The notes: a model not told the origin generated them from the sequence alone. Shown: positions 11,593 to 23,486, counted from the stretch's first letter. The stretch: 64,000 nt of DNA from Sipunculus nudus (GCA_026874595.1 CM049320.1:14135488-14199487), one strand, 5' to 3'. Translations and numbers: made by a program.

Positions 11593-12408
11593 ATGACTGA
11601 TACTGTCAATATCAGTTCTTTGTTTGATGAGGTTGAGGAAGAAGATTCCTCTCTTGACTCTGAAATGGAGTTATTTGAGCCATTCATACATGATGGTTTT
11701 GTATCACTTTCAAGTGATTTTTCAGATTCTACCCCTATTAGAATTTTGAGGGACACTGGTTTAGGCCAGACTCTCATGTTAGCAGTCACTTTGCCATTTT
11801 CTAATAGGTTATTTAATAGTGCACATGCACTTGTTTATGGTGTGTTTTCAGACAGGCACACTCCAGTTCCGCTTCACAGTATCCATTTAAAGTCAGATTT
11901 GATTTCTAGGAATATTACAGTGGGCATAAGAACTACTTTACCCTTTAAGGGAATTCAGTTGCTACTAGGCAATGATGTTGCAGGTGATAAAGTACAGCCT
12001 ATACCAATAGCGATAGAACAGCCGTCACTTGATCAGGACACTGATCCGGAAAGTCAGGAAATTCCTGGTTTGTATCCTTCATATGCTGTAACTAGATCTA
12101 TGGCCAAGAAAAACACACATGAGGATAATGGTCCAGATGATAACACTCTGGGAGTCACTAGTGACTCGTCTAATGACTCGCCCGTACAGGATGCAGCATT
12201 CTCAAGGTCAGAACTTATCGCGGAACAGCATAAGGACCCTGATATTTCATGTTTGTTTCCCAGGGCAGTTTCTAAAGATGAACTGTCACAGAACCCAGTT
12301 TGTTTCTATGTCAAAAATGGAGTGCTTATGCGTAAATGGCGACCACCTGATGTATGTGTGATGATGAGTGGACAGTTATGCCCAAAAGCTTTCGCAGTGA
12401 AGTTCTAA
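11593..12408 (+). pseudogene. Aspartic protease region of pol
   Basis: An open stretch of 271 codons contains the protease active-site motif DTG at 11752-11760 in the context ILRDTGLGQTLM, typical of gypsy-type retropepsins. The downstream LLGNDVAGDK stretch (about 11965-11990) corresponds to the conserved Leu-Leu-Gly-Asn-Asp segment after the flap in this group. A linker rich in Asp, Ser and Pro follows and leads into the integrase zinc domain. It would process the gag-pol polyprotein. Confidence 0.75.
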
Positions 12409-13780
12409 GCATGGCACATGCGGCTCCTTTGTCTGGCCATTTAGGTATGAATAAAACTTATCAGAAACTAAGTACACACTTCTAATGGCCTAAACTCAGG
12501 AAAGATGTTGTACAATATTGTAAATCATGCCATAAATGCTAGATGGTGGGCAAGCCCAATCAGAACCTCCTAAGGCCCCACTTAGGCCTATTCCTGCTTT
12601 CGAGGAACCATCTAGTAGGTTGATTGTTGATTGTGTTGGACCACTGCCCAAAACAAAATCTGGACATGAATACTTGCTGACAATTATGTGCGCATCTACC
12701 AGGTTCCCTGAGGCAATACCATTGCGCAAAATTAATGCCAAAAGTGTTGTCAAAGCTCTGACCAAGTTTTTAACAACTTTTGGATTACCAAAATCCGTCC
12801 AGTCTGACCAAAGGTCTAATTTTATGTCTTGCTTATTCCAACAAGTTATGCTTGAGCTAGGTGTAGAACAGTACAGCTCTTCGCCATACCATCCTGAAAG
12901 TCAGGGCGCCCTCGAGCGTTTTCACCAGACATTAAAAAGCATGATCAGGACTTATTACTATGACACACAGAAAGACTGGGATGAAGGAATCCACCTATTA
13001 CTGTTTGCTGTCAGAGAATCCTTTCAGGAGTCCTTGGGTTTCAGTCCCTTTGAACTAGTTTTTGGACACTCCGTTCGAGGTCCATTGAAACTGCTTAAAG
13101 AAAAACTCTTGTGTGAAAATCCTGATTCTCTTAGCTTACTGCAGTATGTCTCAGGCTTTCGCACTAAACTACACATTACTTGTGAGATTGCAAAGTCAAA
13201 TCTAAAATCCGCACAAAGTAAAATGAAAACAAAGTATGACAATCACACTGTACGTAGGACGTTTGAGCCTGCTGAAAAGGTCCTTGCCTTACTTCCCATG
13301 CCTGGCAGACCTCTGCAAGCTAGGTATTTTGGTCCTTACATTGTTGGCAAGAGAGTCAGTGATTTAAATTTCATACTTTTGACACCAGATCGGCGTAAGA
13401 AGAAACAACTGTGCCATGTTAACATGTTGAAACCAAAGTATGACAGAAATAGCACATCAGATGTTGTACAAAATGTTACTGCTGTTAATTGTGTAAAAAC
13501 TGACCCTGACCCAGTTAAAGTAGATACTGATTGTAAGTGTGATGTAGACATTAAGTGTGGTGCAGTACCATTAAAAACTCAGACGTGCTTAAAAACCTGG
13601 ATGCCAAACTGTCACACCTTACCGCATAACAACAACAAGACCTCAAGAACCTGCTGCGGAATTATGAACATTTGTTTAGTGACATTCCAACGCGAACTAA
13701 CATGTTATGCCATGACAGAGGCAAGCGCAGTCAACCAACATCTATATAGACTGAATCCAGAAAAGCAAAATTATCTATAA
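12409..13780 (+). pseudogene. Integrase of Gmr1-like element, upstream of RT
   Basis: An HHCC zinc domain (12409-12540, ending YCKSCHKC) is broken by a TAA after HF and a TAG after the last Cys, then shifts frame into an open stretch of 414 codons at 12536. The catalytic core shows D32 (IVDCVGP), D91 (QSDQRSNF) and E127 (GALERF), with exactly 35 residues between the last two, the DD35E signature. The usual Gly after SDQ is Arg here. After the core, further frame changes occur near 13580 and 13715, and the frame then continues as YRLNPEKQNYL followed by one TAA (13778-13780), directly in frame with RT. That shared frame shows IN and RT belong to one polyprotein. Confidence 0.9.
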
Positions 13781-14971
13781 GATGAGATTCAATATTTGCT
13801 GGACACTGATTTTATTGAACCTAGTAACAGTAACTTGAGTTCACCATGTATTCTTGTGCCAAAACCTGATGGAAGTTACCGTATGTGCACGGATTGTCGA
13901 AAACTTAACACTGACACGTTCCCGATTCCGAGGATCGATGATTGTATTGATAGAGTCGGTAGCTCTAGGTATGTTTCTAAGTTTGACTTGCTAAAAGGAT
14001 TCTGGCAAGTTCCGCTGACAGATCGAGCGAAAGAAGTGTCCACATTTGTGTCGCCGCAAGGACTGTACCAGTATAAAATTATGCCGTTTGGCATGAAGAA
14101 CTCACCAACCACGTTCCAGCGCCTCATCCATATGGATGTCAAGGACATTCAGGGCTGTGACGCATATATTGATGACCTTATCGTGTTCAGCGACACCTGG
14201 GAGAAACATCTGCAAATTCTTCGCGACCTCTTCGAAAGACTCAGTGAAGCACGTCTGACCGTCAACTTAGTTAAATCTGAGTTTTGTCATGCACAAGTAA
14301 CATTTTTGGGTCATATTGTAGGGCAGGGTCAGGTAAAACCTGTTGATGCTAAGATAAGTGCTATTTCTGCATTTCCCAGACCAGAAAACAAAAAGCAAAT
14401 AATGCGTTTTCTTGGTATGTTTGGATACTACAGGAAGTTGTGTCCAAATTTTGCTGCTGTAGCTGAACCTTTGACTAATTTGTTAAAGAAGAAACAAAAG
14501 TTTGTGTGGAGTATTCAGTGTGAAAATGCATTTCAGAATTTGAAAGCAATTCTGCAAAGTTCACAAGTTTTAGCAGCTCCAGACTTTTCTGTACCTTTTA
14601 AGTTAGCTGTAGATGCTAGTGATACTGCTGCTGCTGCTGTGTTGTTACAAGAAGGCAATGATGGCATAGATCATCCAATTTGTTATTTCGCAAGAAAGTT
14701 TAATGCAAACCAGAAAAAACTACTCTACTATTGAAAAAGAATGTTTGGCTTTGATTTTGGCGTTGCAACATTTTGAAGTTTATGTTACTTCATCAGTCAG
14801 GCCTATCATTGTCTTCAGTGATCACAATCCCCTCACGTTCATAACAAGTTGAAGCGTAAAAATCAAAGATTGGTGAGATGGAGTTTGGTCTTACATGATT
14901 ACAATCTTGATATCGTACACATTAAAGGGAAGGACAATGTACTTGCTGATTGCTTATCGAGATGTTTATGA
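13781..14971 (+). pseudogene. Reverse transcriptase and RNase H of Gmr1-like element
   Basis: Reads in frame from DEIQYLLDTDFIEPSNSN. RT landmarks: VPKPDGSYRMCTDCRKLN, FDLLKGFWQ (first catalytic Asp), MPFGMKNSPTTFQR and the active site YIDD at about residue 124 of the open part, then FLGHIVG and FLGMFGYYRK. RNase H starts with AVDASDTAAAAVLLQE and continues after a frameshift near 14730 with TIEKECLAL and FSDHNPLTF, i.e. the Asp-Glu-Asp catalytic set. A second shift lies near 14850. It ends with the usual DNVLADCLSR stretch and TGA (14969-14971). Nothing integrase-like follows. Confidence 0.92.
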
Positions 14972-15092
14972 AATGTTGTGAACAAGATGGTTATGTAATG
15001 TTGTAAATAAGATGATTTTGAGATGTTGTAAAAATGTAGTGATTGTTATCGCAAAAAGAAAGTTTTCCGAGAAAACTTTCTTTTTTCTTACA

Positions 15093-15102
15093 GGAGGGGG
15101 AG
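15093..15102 (+). promoter_or_regulatory. Polypurine tract
   Basis: AGGAGGGGGAG-type purine run directly before the 3' LTR start TGTTACAGG. Plus-strand primer site for reverse transcription. Confidence 0.85.
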
Positions 15103-15868
15103 TGTTACAGGTGCTCTTTCTATTATGTGACACGGGCGTGGCTACTGTTGTGGCACTCGTGTCTGGCCGCGTATTACATTCTGTGTTTAATCCGTTGAAC
15201 TCTTGTTGTCGTGCTGGCTTGGAGCGAGATCACGTGTACACCATGGTCTGTAGAGGCACGGCGATGTTTTCTTGAGAATTCCTGAAACGCGTGTTTACTG
15301 TTGAGTAGGGTCCTTATAGTCGGTTCGAAAAGTGGAAAATTCTCGGCTTGGGGTGTGAAGGTATATAAAGGGGGGCAGAGAGAGAGCAGAGAAGATTCCA
15401 GCGGACGCAGAAGCGTGTGTCAGGACCTTATCCGACGAATGCGGCAATTGTAGATTTTCGGAGACTTTCTCCTGGATTGTAAGCATTGGATTTCAGTTTA
15501 CTTTCTGGGTTGTTGCAAGAACTTTCCACTGGACTGTCATTCTCCGAGAGTTTGCATTTAAAGGATTTATCGTTGTGATGGTGTTGGTATCCAGGTACCG
15601 TGCACATTTTTTTTTCTATGTGATTGTATTGACTTGTTGGTATACCGCTGTTTCACTGTATAATTGTATTGATTTAGTGTATTGTATTGTTAGGGTTGTT
15701 TTAGGAATAAATTTTGGTTATATGTTGACGAAAAACCACTGACTTCTTTGTTCATTCCCCTGGACATTTCACGCTGCCTAGTGTTACAGAATCTGAATTT
15801 TTTTATCTCCATTACAAAATTTGTGTTCATCGCGCATACGTGATCTGTTTATATTAGGTTCCGTAACA
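15103..15868 (+). repeat. 3' LTR of Gmr1-like element
   Basis: 766 bp, same ends as the 5' LTR. TATA box at 15362-15370, AATAAA at 15706-15711. It retains the 'gtgtctggccgcgtattacattctg' region missing from the 5' LTR, a post-insertion deletion or a conversion difference. Confidence 0.95.
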
Positions 15869-15944
15869 ATTATACCCAGTCATTCTGAAAAGGTCGGTTT
15901 ATATGTGTTTTACCTAGATAGACCATGTTACGATTTAGGGATCT

Positions 15945-17324
15945 GTTATTGTCAGGGTTGGCAAATTTCTGCCATTGCCCTTTCTGTCATTGTTTCCGTC
16001 CGGCTACTGCCGTGCTGCAGAAATACCTTCCTGCCCTTGTTTCTGCCATATTGGCAGATTACCCTAAAAACTACGAAAAACAGAATACATGAAGCAGTAA
16101 ACCATTGCTAACCAATTTAAATATTATGATACAGCATATACAGCAGGAGTATAGCAGTAATGAAAATGACCAAGGTGTGAACTTGTGATAAATATATTAC
16201 AAGGGGTTCCAGGTACTCCCTGAAGAAGACCTGAGAAACCTAATTATAGGAAAGGGGGGGGGGGGAGGGGGCTTGACTGATAGCTCATTCATTTATAAGC
16301 TAAACTTAGGCAAGGTTCCTGCGCCAAAACTAAGTGGCTCTGTTAGCACCATCGTTATGTCAGCATTGTAATAACTTGAGAACGACGTGAAAAGAGTATT
16401 TATTACGGAAAACAAACTGACTGGCTTGACTTGTGTGATCAAGTGACTTCCGTTCTTAACCTTCGACTTAGTACCGTACATGCTTATTATAATAAAAGTT
16501 ACCGTAAAGTATCTGTATATTGCAAGCTTTATGGAATGCATGATAGAGCACATGATCTTTCCACATCACTTTCATCAATAGTAACCACTGGACTCTACGA
16601 TGCCTAGCCACAGGAGAGCGCTACCGGAGCTGGGCTATGTTACATAATTATAGGGACCAGTGACAAACGAATGACCATATAACCAAGTTAATGTACATCA
16701 GCAAACCTAAAGGGCTATGACATAATAACTGTGCCCAGGACCCATGTGCCACACATACACAAGGTCTCCTGAAGGTGCAGGAACCTACTTGTTATAAGAG
16801 CTGAGACTGCATAATCCCAGTCAAAAGAAAATCTGCATCACATCTGAAAGTTTCAAAGAGTCAAGTACAGCTCTGTGACTATACTATCCGAGTCACTAAG
16901 TTGTAATAAATCTGTTAGTCATAAATTTGGGCAATTTTGGTTTTATGAAAATGCTGTTATCAGTTGGCAGTTAAAACCAGTTTATGATCCTGTTGCTTGA
17001 AAAACCCCTCTCCCTGTCTAGAACTTGTAAACTTTGAATGTTACAGAAACTTGAGGGGCACATTTAGCATTATTATCATTGACAAAATTTGTTAAATGAC
17101 TATCATTTTTTAAGTATATTAATAAATGCTTGTATTTAAGGCAGCATTTGATTTATTAAGATTACTATCTCTTGTTAAAATATAATATGTTCCAATAATG
17201 TAATCGGCCATTTCTGCCCGGCAGAAAGACATTTCTGCCTGGCAGAATGGTTTTCTGCCTTCTTTCTGTCATTGTCAGGGCAGAAATAACTTCAGCCCTG
17301 CAGAAAACCAACCCAGGTTACTTT
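15945..17324. mobile_element. hAT-like non-autonomous DNA transposon
   Basis: Element at 15953-17316 (1364 bp), ends CAGGGTTGG and CCAACCCAG, inverted with one mismatch. Both ends are crowded with TTTCTGCC motifs in both orientations, as is usual for hAT subterminal transposase sites. Flanks are an 8-bp duplication with two later changes (GTTATTGT at 15945-15952, GTTACTTT at 17317-17324). A related locus at 35355-35385 lacks the element and reads straight through, so it serves as an empty site. No transposase frame is visible inside; a poly-G run lies at about 16255-16270. Confidence 0.7.
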
Positions 17325-18170
17325 TTTTACTTTTCAGCTAGGCTGAACAGGCTAATATTGCCATATATTCCTCTTCCGGTCGAAAGGACTCGGTCTGATT
17401 CTGTATTCACATTTCGAACCCATCATCACATTAAAAACTATAATTATGGCAGTCGACAAGCGCCGAATCACAGAGGCATGGATAAAGTGAGATATGGAAT
17501 CAATCCTGAAGTGACAGCCCTCCAAAATATTTGGCATCAGAGTTACCAAAGTATCGCAAGACGCACGGCTGTACAAAACTTAAAAATATTTAAAGGTGAC
17601 ATCATCAGGCATTTGCACAAGATACTGCCATCCTAGATCTATGGACATGCATAACGCTAGGCGAAATCGTCAAATAAGTTCTGAGATAATTGCGTGGATG
17701 TGATCTAGGAATAAGTCATTATATGTTGCGCCCCTTAGCATGATAATGAAAAAGCTATTCAAGATGGATGGACTGGCCCAATTTTAGGCCGATACATTAA
17801 TCACTCCTGAGATATGAGTGATTTTCAACCAAAGTAAGCGTACGGATTGATGCCATGTGAAAACGATTGCTGCTGACGCCACCAATCTTGAGTACGGGGT
17901 GGATGAATCCAAGATCTATGGACATGCAGAAGTTCAGACTAAAACTTGTAACCACTCCTGAGATATTGGCTATTATCAATACGAAAGACACACAAATCGA
18001 CACTTCACGAAAAGATTGCAGATGGCGCCACCAATCTGTGTAGGCACCAATCCTCATGTGTAATTATGCCGAGTTTTAGATAGATCGGTCTAGAGGAGCT
18101 CTCCGGAAACGAACGCGGCTGGCGGCGGAACTCTGATAAAAATATAGCATTCGCAAAAACTTACTATTCC
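17325..18170 (+). mobile_element. Helentron-type (HINE-like) fragment, degraded
   Basis: Starts with flank sequence shared with 35375-35455 (TTTTCAGCT.GGCTGAACAG). A degenerate left hairpin follows at about 17440-17475 (GCAGTCGACAAGCG core). One or two central units contain 'actcctgagatat' and ATGGCGCCACCA (about 18023). It ends in the GCGGAAC...CGCAAAAACT end (18130-18160). The orientation is opposite to the copy at 42478-43346. Confidence 0.55.
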
Positions 18171-19095
18171 CGCGTGTATCACCGGGGACTAATAAATGGT
18201 AAATGATCAGGTATCGTGTTAAATGCTAAGTTACAAAGGTATTTTAATAGCGGAGCTTATTAGAATTTATTTCATAAGTATTTGTTGTGTTTGTGGTGTA
18301 CATATTTATTACTTGTATGTACACGTTGGTTCTGTGCAGTCATTGTCAAATCACAAGACGTCTCTCCCAGTGAATAATTCTTCTCCACTCCAGGACTGTA
18401 ACTTGCACACACCCGATTTTTATCAGAAAAAAAACCCAAATAAAGTAAAAGATGCAATTCAATTGAACTTATTCTAGAAAATGGCAGTCTTGTCCTATTA
18501 ATAAAATAAAAACCAGTCCATTAATACAACAATATTAACAGCCCCCCCCCAACAAAATAAAATCAAATAATCAAACAAAGTCCAATTTGCATTTATTTTA
18601 AATCCTCGTATATTGATCCTGATCCACTTTAATGGTATTTTTTTTAATCAGGTAGATTGTTGTAATAATAGTGTTATTGTTTCATTAGTTGCATTGTTTT
18701 AAGCCAGTGTGCGTCAGCTTCTTTGATATTAAAAAGACTACATGCATTTGACTGCCAAATTAAGCAGATTTTATCTAATTTGTGATTTTGTTTATGTACA
18801 TATGTAGGAGGTTAAATATGATGGTTGATATCAACCTGCATCTTTAACGTCTGGATATTTTCATCAGTGCACGGGAAACAGGGACTCCGCGTACGGTAAG
18901 TACGTGATTAGCACTTTCCGGTGTACCTGTCCATCAAAACTGTATAAGAACAGTGTCCATGCCACCATGATTCCCCCTCTGACGACACACATAACCAAGC
19001 TCGTTTATCCATATCTTTATCTTTGTCTCGAGTTTCAAATTGGCATAAATCTAAAATAGAAAATACTATGAAATTGTTTTCTCTCTTTAAGATTA
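18171..19095. other. Non-coding DNA between elements
   Basis: AT-rich, with a short poly-C run (about 18541-18550). Short frames on both strands lack family resemblance or splice context. Nothing else is recognised. Confidence 0.4.
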
Positions 19096-19302
19096 TAGAG
19101 GCAAATTTAAATGTATATGGCGTGTAAATAAAAATAAAATAGAATACATTAGTAACATTCATAGAAGAATTAACGTTATAAATTCAAAATTAAAGATTCA
19201 TATTTAAATGTGTATGGCTTATAAATAAAAATAAAATAGAATACATTAGTAACATTCATAGAAGAATTAACGTTATAATTACAAAATTACAGAGGCATAT
19301 TT
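19096..19302. repeat. About 102-bp satellite, two units plus start of a third
   Basis: Units beginning near 19097 and 19200 share 'atttaaatgtatatggcgtg', 'aatacattagtaacattcat' and 'gaagaattaacgttata'. A third unit starts near 19291 and is interrupted by the LINE. Its remainder reappears at 21437-21515 on the other side of the LINE. Confidence 0.75.
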
Positions 19303-21436
19303 ACTATATTTATTCGTATAGCGCTATTTTTACACGTATGTTTCAAATGCGCTTTACAACTAAAACATCATACTTAAAAATAGAACCACATATTTACTAA
19401 ATTATCAATGACACTAAAAAGCTAAAATAGTTATATCGGTAAAAAAATAAAAATATTTAGGTATAGTATTTTCTAAAAAGGTAAGTTTTAACGTCCTTCT
19501 AAAATTGTTCAATACGTGATACTGCTTTCAGTTCTTCTGGAATGCTATTCCATAGCTCTGGACCACAAACACTGAAAGATCGCGAAGCAAAAGTTTTCCG
19601 TTTAGTAGGGGGTACTACGAGCCTTCTTACACCCCTGTCAGATCTAAGCCCTAATCTGCCTGGTTTCTGTACCTCTATCAATTTCTTAAGGTAATCTGGT
19701 GCAGTTCCTTCTAAGCATTTGAAGACAACGTTCAAGACTTTATGTTCTATGCGAGCACGAATAGGTAACCAGTGTAATGCCTTACGAGCTTCCGTTGCAC
19801 TTTCGTATTTTTCCTTGTTTAATACTAATTTTGCTGCAATGTTTTGCACACGTTGTAGCTTTTTAATTGATCTTTCTGGTAAACCAAATAAAATTCCATT
19901 GCAATAGTCAAGGTGAGACATGACTAGTCCACGAACTAATGTGTGGGTTGCTTCCATCGTGAGTATGGATCTGATCTGCTTAATTCTATGAATATTATGC
20001 ATTGCAGTTCTACATTTCAATGAAATGTGATGTTTGAAATTTAGCTGCTTGTCCAGCCAAACTCCCAAGTATTTAATATTATCTGAAAGTTCAACGTGTT
20101 CTCCGTTTACATTTAACTGAGATGATGTGCATTTTGACAACTGTCCATTGTTACCAAACATAATGAATTCTGTCTTGGAATTATTCATTTTCAGTCTGTT
20201 TGAGTCCATCCACGTTTTAATGTCTTTTGCACAAGTTTCCAGTTTTCGGATGGTGGCGTTCTCTGCTTGACGATTTTTAGCACTGAATGAACACTTAATT
20301 GCATGGTCATCTGCATATCCATGAAGTTGGATGTCTCCTGGAATAACTTCCTGTATTGTACTGGCATACGCCAGATAAAGGATTGGCCCTGCACAGCTTC
20401 CTTGAGGAACCGAAAAAGTTAGGTCCAATTTCCTTGAAAACTTCTCACCTATTTTCACTTTACATGATCTGGGTCTTAGGTAACTGTCAAACCATTCCAG
20501 AACTTTTCCATTTATACCGAATTTATTGTATAGCACTTCTAATAAAATTGAGTGATCAACCGTGTCAAAAGCGGCTGACAAATCTATTGCCATCATTGCT
20601 GTAATTTCCTGACGTTCCATCGCCCATAATATGTCGTTAGTCAGTTTGATTAGTGCAGTTTCACACGAGTAATTAGCTCTGTATGCTGACTGATAATCTG
20701 GCATTAATTCTTGACTCTTAGTATGTTGATTAAATTCAGACAAGGCTGCTTTCTCGAGTACTTTTGATAAAAATGGTAAATTACTCACAGGTCTGTAATT
20801 TGAAGATATTAATTCAAGACCAGTTTTTTTTCAGAAGGGGACGTACTATAGCCTCCTTCCAACTTCTAGGAAATCTCCCTTCAACCAGTGAAATGTTAAT
20901 AATGTCTGTTATTTTTCCTATCACTGCTGGAAGCATTTTCTTCAGAAGAATAGTTGGCAGTGCATCTGTTTCACAGCTCTTACTTGGCAAACTATTGATA
21001 ATGGCTGTAACATCTCTCTGAGACAGAGGCCTGAAATTATTTAAAGATTTTACATCTTTTCTTCTAGGCTGATAATGTGGAAATTTGTCCAGACTTGATC
21101 TTATTTTGTTTATTTTACTCAGGAAAAAGTCGGCAAATTGGTTTGCTAGGTCCTCATCACATAGCCCCTTTGGCAGTGGATTGTCTTTATTAACACCTGT
21201 AATCTCAGTGACAAGCTTGTATAGTTTCTTTGTGTTATCTCCGCATTCTTGCATCTTTTCACTTAGTGTTTTTATTTTTGATAATTTAAGCATGTTGTTA
21301 TATTTCGCCCGTTCTAATTTTAGAGCTTTCAATGTAAAATCTGTCCTGCATTTTTTCCACAACCTCTCCCTGCGTCTTAGTTTTCTTTTTTGTTCTTTAA
21401 TGTCCTCATTATACCATGGATACTTCTTTCTGTTAG
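19303..21436 (-). mobile_element. 5'-truncated CR1/L2-type LINE
   Basis: About 2.13 kb on the minus strand. It contains the C-terminal half of a non-LTR ORF2 and a 3' tail. The endonuclease is missing, as is common for 5'-truncated LINE insertions. The 3' end (low coordinates) has the TTGTAAAGCGC... and AGCGCTATACGAATAAA-like motifs typical of CR1/L2-group tails. It is inserted at the start of a satellite unit (TTTA junction), with the rest of the unit at the far side. Confidence 0.8.
19457..21436 (-). pseudogene. LINE reverse transcriptase (ORF2 fragment)
   Basis: Two minus-strand open frames, 21436 down to about 20815 and 20788 down to 19499, are joined by one frameshift in an A run (T run at about 20823-20831 on the plus strand). 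RT motifs: SNYRPVSNLPFLSKVLE, AFDTVDHS (motif A), SVPQGSCAGPILYLAYAS (motif B) and the catalytic YADD at residues 158-161 of the second frame. The C-terminus has LHWLPIRARI and SFSVCGPELWNSIPEEL, as in CR1/L2 and related clades. One TAG at 19499-19501 precedes the family-like ending (VKTYLF) and the normal stop at 19457-19459. The copy is inactive. Confidence 0.88.
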
Positions 21437-21515
21437 TTAATTTAAATGTATATGGCGTATAAATAACAATTACATAGAAAACATCAGTAACATCAGTAGA
21501 ATTAACGTAATAAGA
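21437..21515. repeat. Remainder of interrupted satellite unit
   Basis: 'aatttaaatgtatatggcg' followed by a 'cagtaacatcagtagaattaacg' block, matching the units at 19097-19290. It continues the unit broken at 19302. Confidence 0.7.
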
Positions 21516-21519
21516 CAAA

Positions 21520-22425
21520 CTCGACTAAACAGAACAGCTCACTAATCCGGACAAAAAGTTAAAACCCTTGATTGTCCGGCTGAGAGTTTCACCGTATGTG
21601 TGTATATGTATTACAGTTAATGAGTGAAATCAGGATTTGTTTCATAAATTCACAATAAATACGTGTTATTCCTTCATTTGACATTTATGTAAATTTAAGG
21701 GAGTACGTGCATTTACTAAAAGTACGGGCAGGAATTTTATGAATGAACTCATATAGGAAGCATAGACAAAACCTACTGCATATCATCATGATTGTCCCTA
21801 CACTCAGCTATATGGCATTACCATGCAGCAAAATAGTGCGGCAAGGAGGTATTCAGTGATACAATTCCGCTGATTCAATTCTTACTTACTGGCACAATTT
21901 AGGCTGCTTTTACATTTGCAAAAGAACTTGTAGTGTTTGTCTGAAATTTCTTTGATCGCCGAAGGTTTTGTGAATCTATAAATTGTCCACTGTATGAATG
22001 TGGATACTTGGCTTTAAAAGTAGGCTGTATTTCGATGAATATATACTGATTTGAATAAATACTATAATTTTTTTTTTACATTTTGTCTTGTTTACGTTAC
22101 ATTAACTATATTTTTAATAAGATATACATGAAGAAAACATGCACAATCATAACCATCGAAAATGTAATAAATACCTGAGTGAACTGGGAATAACAGATAT
22201 TTACTGATCGTTTTTAGGAAACACGCGTATTGAATTTCTCAATTTTAGACGGTCACGGCAGTCACTGTAACACTGATGGATAATGGATCTTTTTTATAAG
22301 GTAATTCTTATAAGGCAAGAATAGAGTGGGGTCGTTCCCGGATTCGAACCCATGTTTTTTAGACTGGTGTTACTGTATTGGGTCTTGCCGGGATCACATG
22401 CACGTGCTGCAATATGACACCGATA
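21520..22425. other. Non-coding DNA; tRNA-like B box on minus strand
   Basis: Mostly unique AT-rich DNA. The complement of 22340-22350 is GGTTCGAATCC, a perfect B box, but no convincing A box sits at the right distance. It is probably a decayed tRNA-derived repeat. Confidence 0.35.
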
Positions 22426-22427
22426 GA

Positions 22428-22545
22428 TCCGTCTTCAGAGGTCACGAGGCCTACCAGATCAAGTGAAGATTGTGGCTTGTACTGTGATTTTCATCTGAGA
22501 TCGATTACAATCTTGCGACATGCGGCTGTTCCACAATTTTTTCAT
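22428..22545. repeat. Repeat R1 fragment
   Basis: 'gatccgtcttcagaggtcacgaggcctaccag'-type block followed by 'attgtggcttgtac' and 'catgcggctgttccac', matching 6800-6915 and 27325-27440. Confidence 0.6.
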
Positions 22546-22667
22546 GTCAACATTTGATAACAATGTTAACATTTATTGTCATAGCAAGTTGTTATATTAT
22601 TATTTAATGCTGTGCATTTCCGTGTTACACCTCAAAATAAATTCCTATAAAATAATATATTACACTG

Positions 22668-22668
22668 T

Positions 22669-22703
<35 letters not shown>
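22668..22703. repeat. (CA)n then (TA)n microsatellite
   Basis: About 28 bp of CA followed by a short TA run bordering a mariner-like element. Confidence 0.9.
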
Positions 22704-22705
<2 letters not shown>

Positions 22706-22707
22706 AA

Positions 22708-23486
22708 TATTGGGTGGCCCAATAAAAACGCAGCGAACTTTGAAAAAAACAATAACTGCATATTAATCATAATATTTTATATTAATGTTACAAATTTCCT
22801 GACTCTGATTTTAAAGTTTAGTGCACTAGGCTAATAACAGTATCTGATATCCAATTAGCAATGTCGGAGTTTGAACTGTGTACGTGGCGGACACTTAAAA
22901 TTGTTAGGCAGGTGACAGGTTCTTGACACTTGCATGCAGTTGTCTGGATTGTGTTTGCTGTGATATAGTGTCAGTGGCTTCCGGAAGGTAGTTCTGTCAA
23001 ATAGTCCTTGCAGGTTGTGTTGAATATATAATGATCGCTTTTATTTAGCCCATACACCTGGAACGTTACCTGGTATCATCACGTAATTATAGACGGCACC
23101 TTGCAACGTCATATTCAGATAAAAGTGTAAAGACGTTAGTCAACATCAAGAACATCAACTCTTAATGAGTACCTATTCATGATTATTTGGGTATAATTCA
23201 TCACAAGTTGTTTATTTGAAGAAGAAGGAGGCCTCATTGACTATCTACTCAATTGAGCAAAGGGCTGTCGGGTTTATACCACATGCCGGAATTACAATTT
23301 TGGATATAAGAATTTCTAATTTATTTCGTGCACAAACACTTTCAGTCAGGGAAAGATAATGTGCAGCATTCTTTCAAAATATCATGTTCTATAGGAACAT
23401 AAAGACTTATGAAATTCCAATAAAGAGTTGTTGAGATATCCAGATCTAAAGTTCGGTGTTTTTTTTTTGGGGGGGGGGGGGGCACC

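Larger units (their letters stand above)
9032..15872 (+). mobile_element. Gmr1-like Ty3/gypsy LTR retrotransposon, full-length, decayed
   Basis: A 6.83-kb element (9036-15868) with two LTRs, flanked by a 4-bp target duplication ATTA (9032-9035 and 15869-15872). Internal order is primer site, gag with SCAN-like region and one zinc knuckle, aspartic protease, integrase, reverse transcriptase, RNase H, polypurine tract. Integrase lies upstream of RT and there is no second integrase between RNase H and the 3' LTR. This copia-like order in a gypsy-type pol is the mark of the Gmr1 group first described from deuterostomes. Gag and pol carry many stops and frameshifts, so this copy is dead. LTR divergence (about 4-5% by eye plus indels) argues for an insertion that is not recent. 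Confidence 0.93.

Noticed and set aside
9211-15486. Antisense frames in the two LTRs
   Set aside because: Present in both LTRs because the LTRs are copies; no domain and no independent support.
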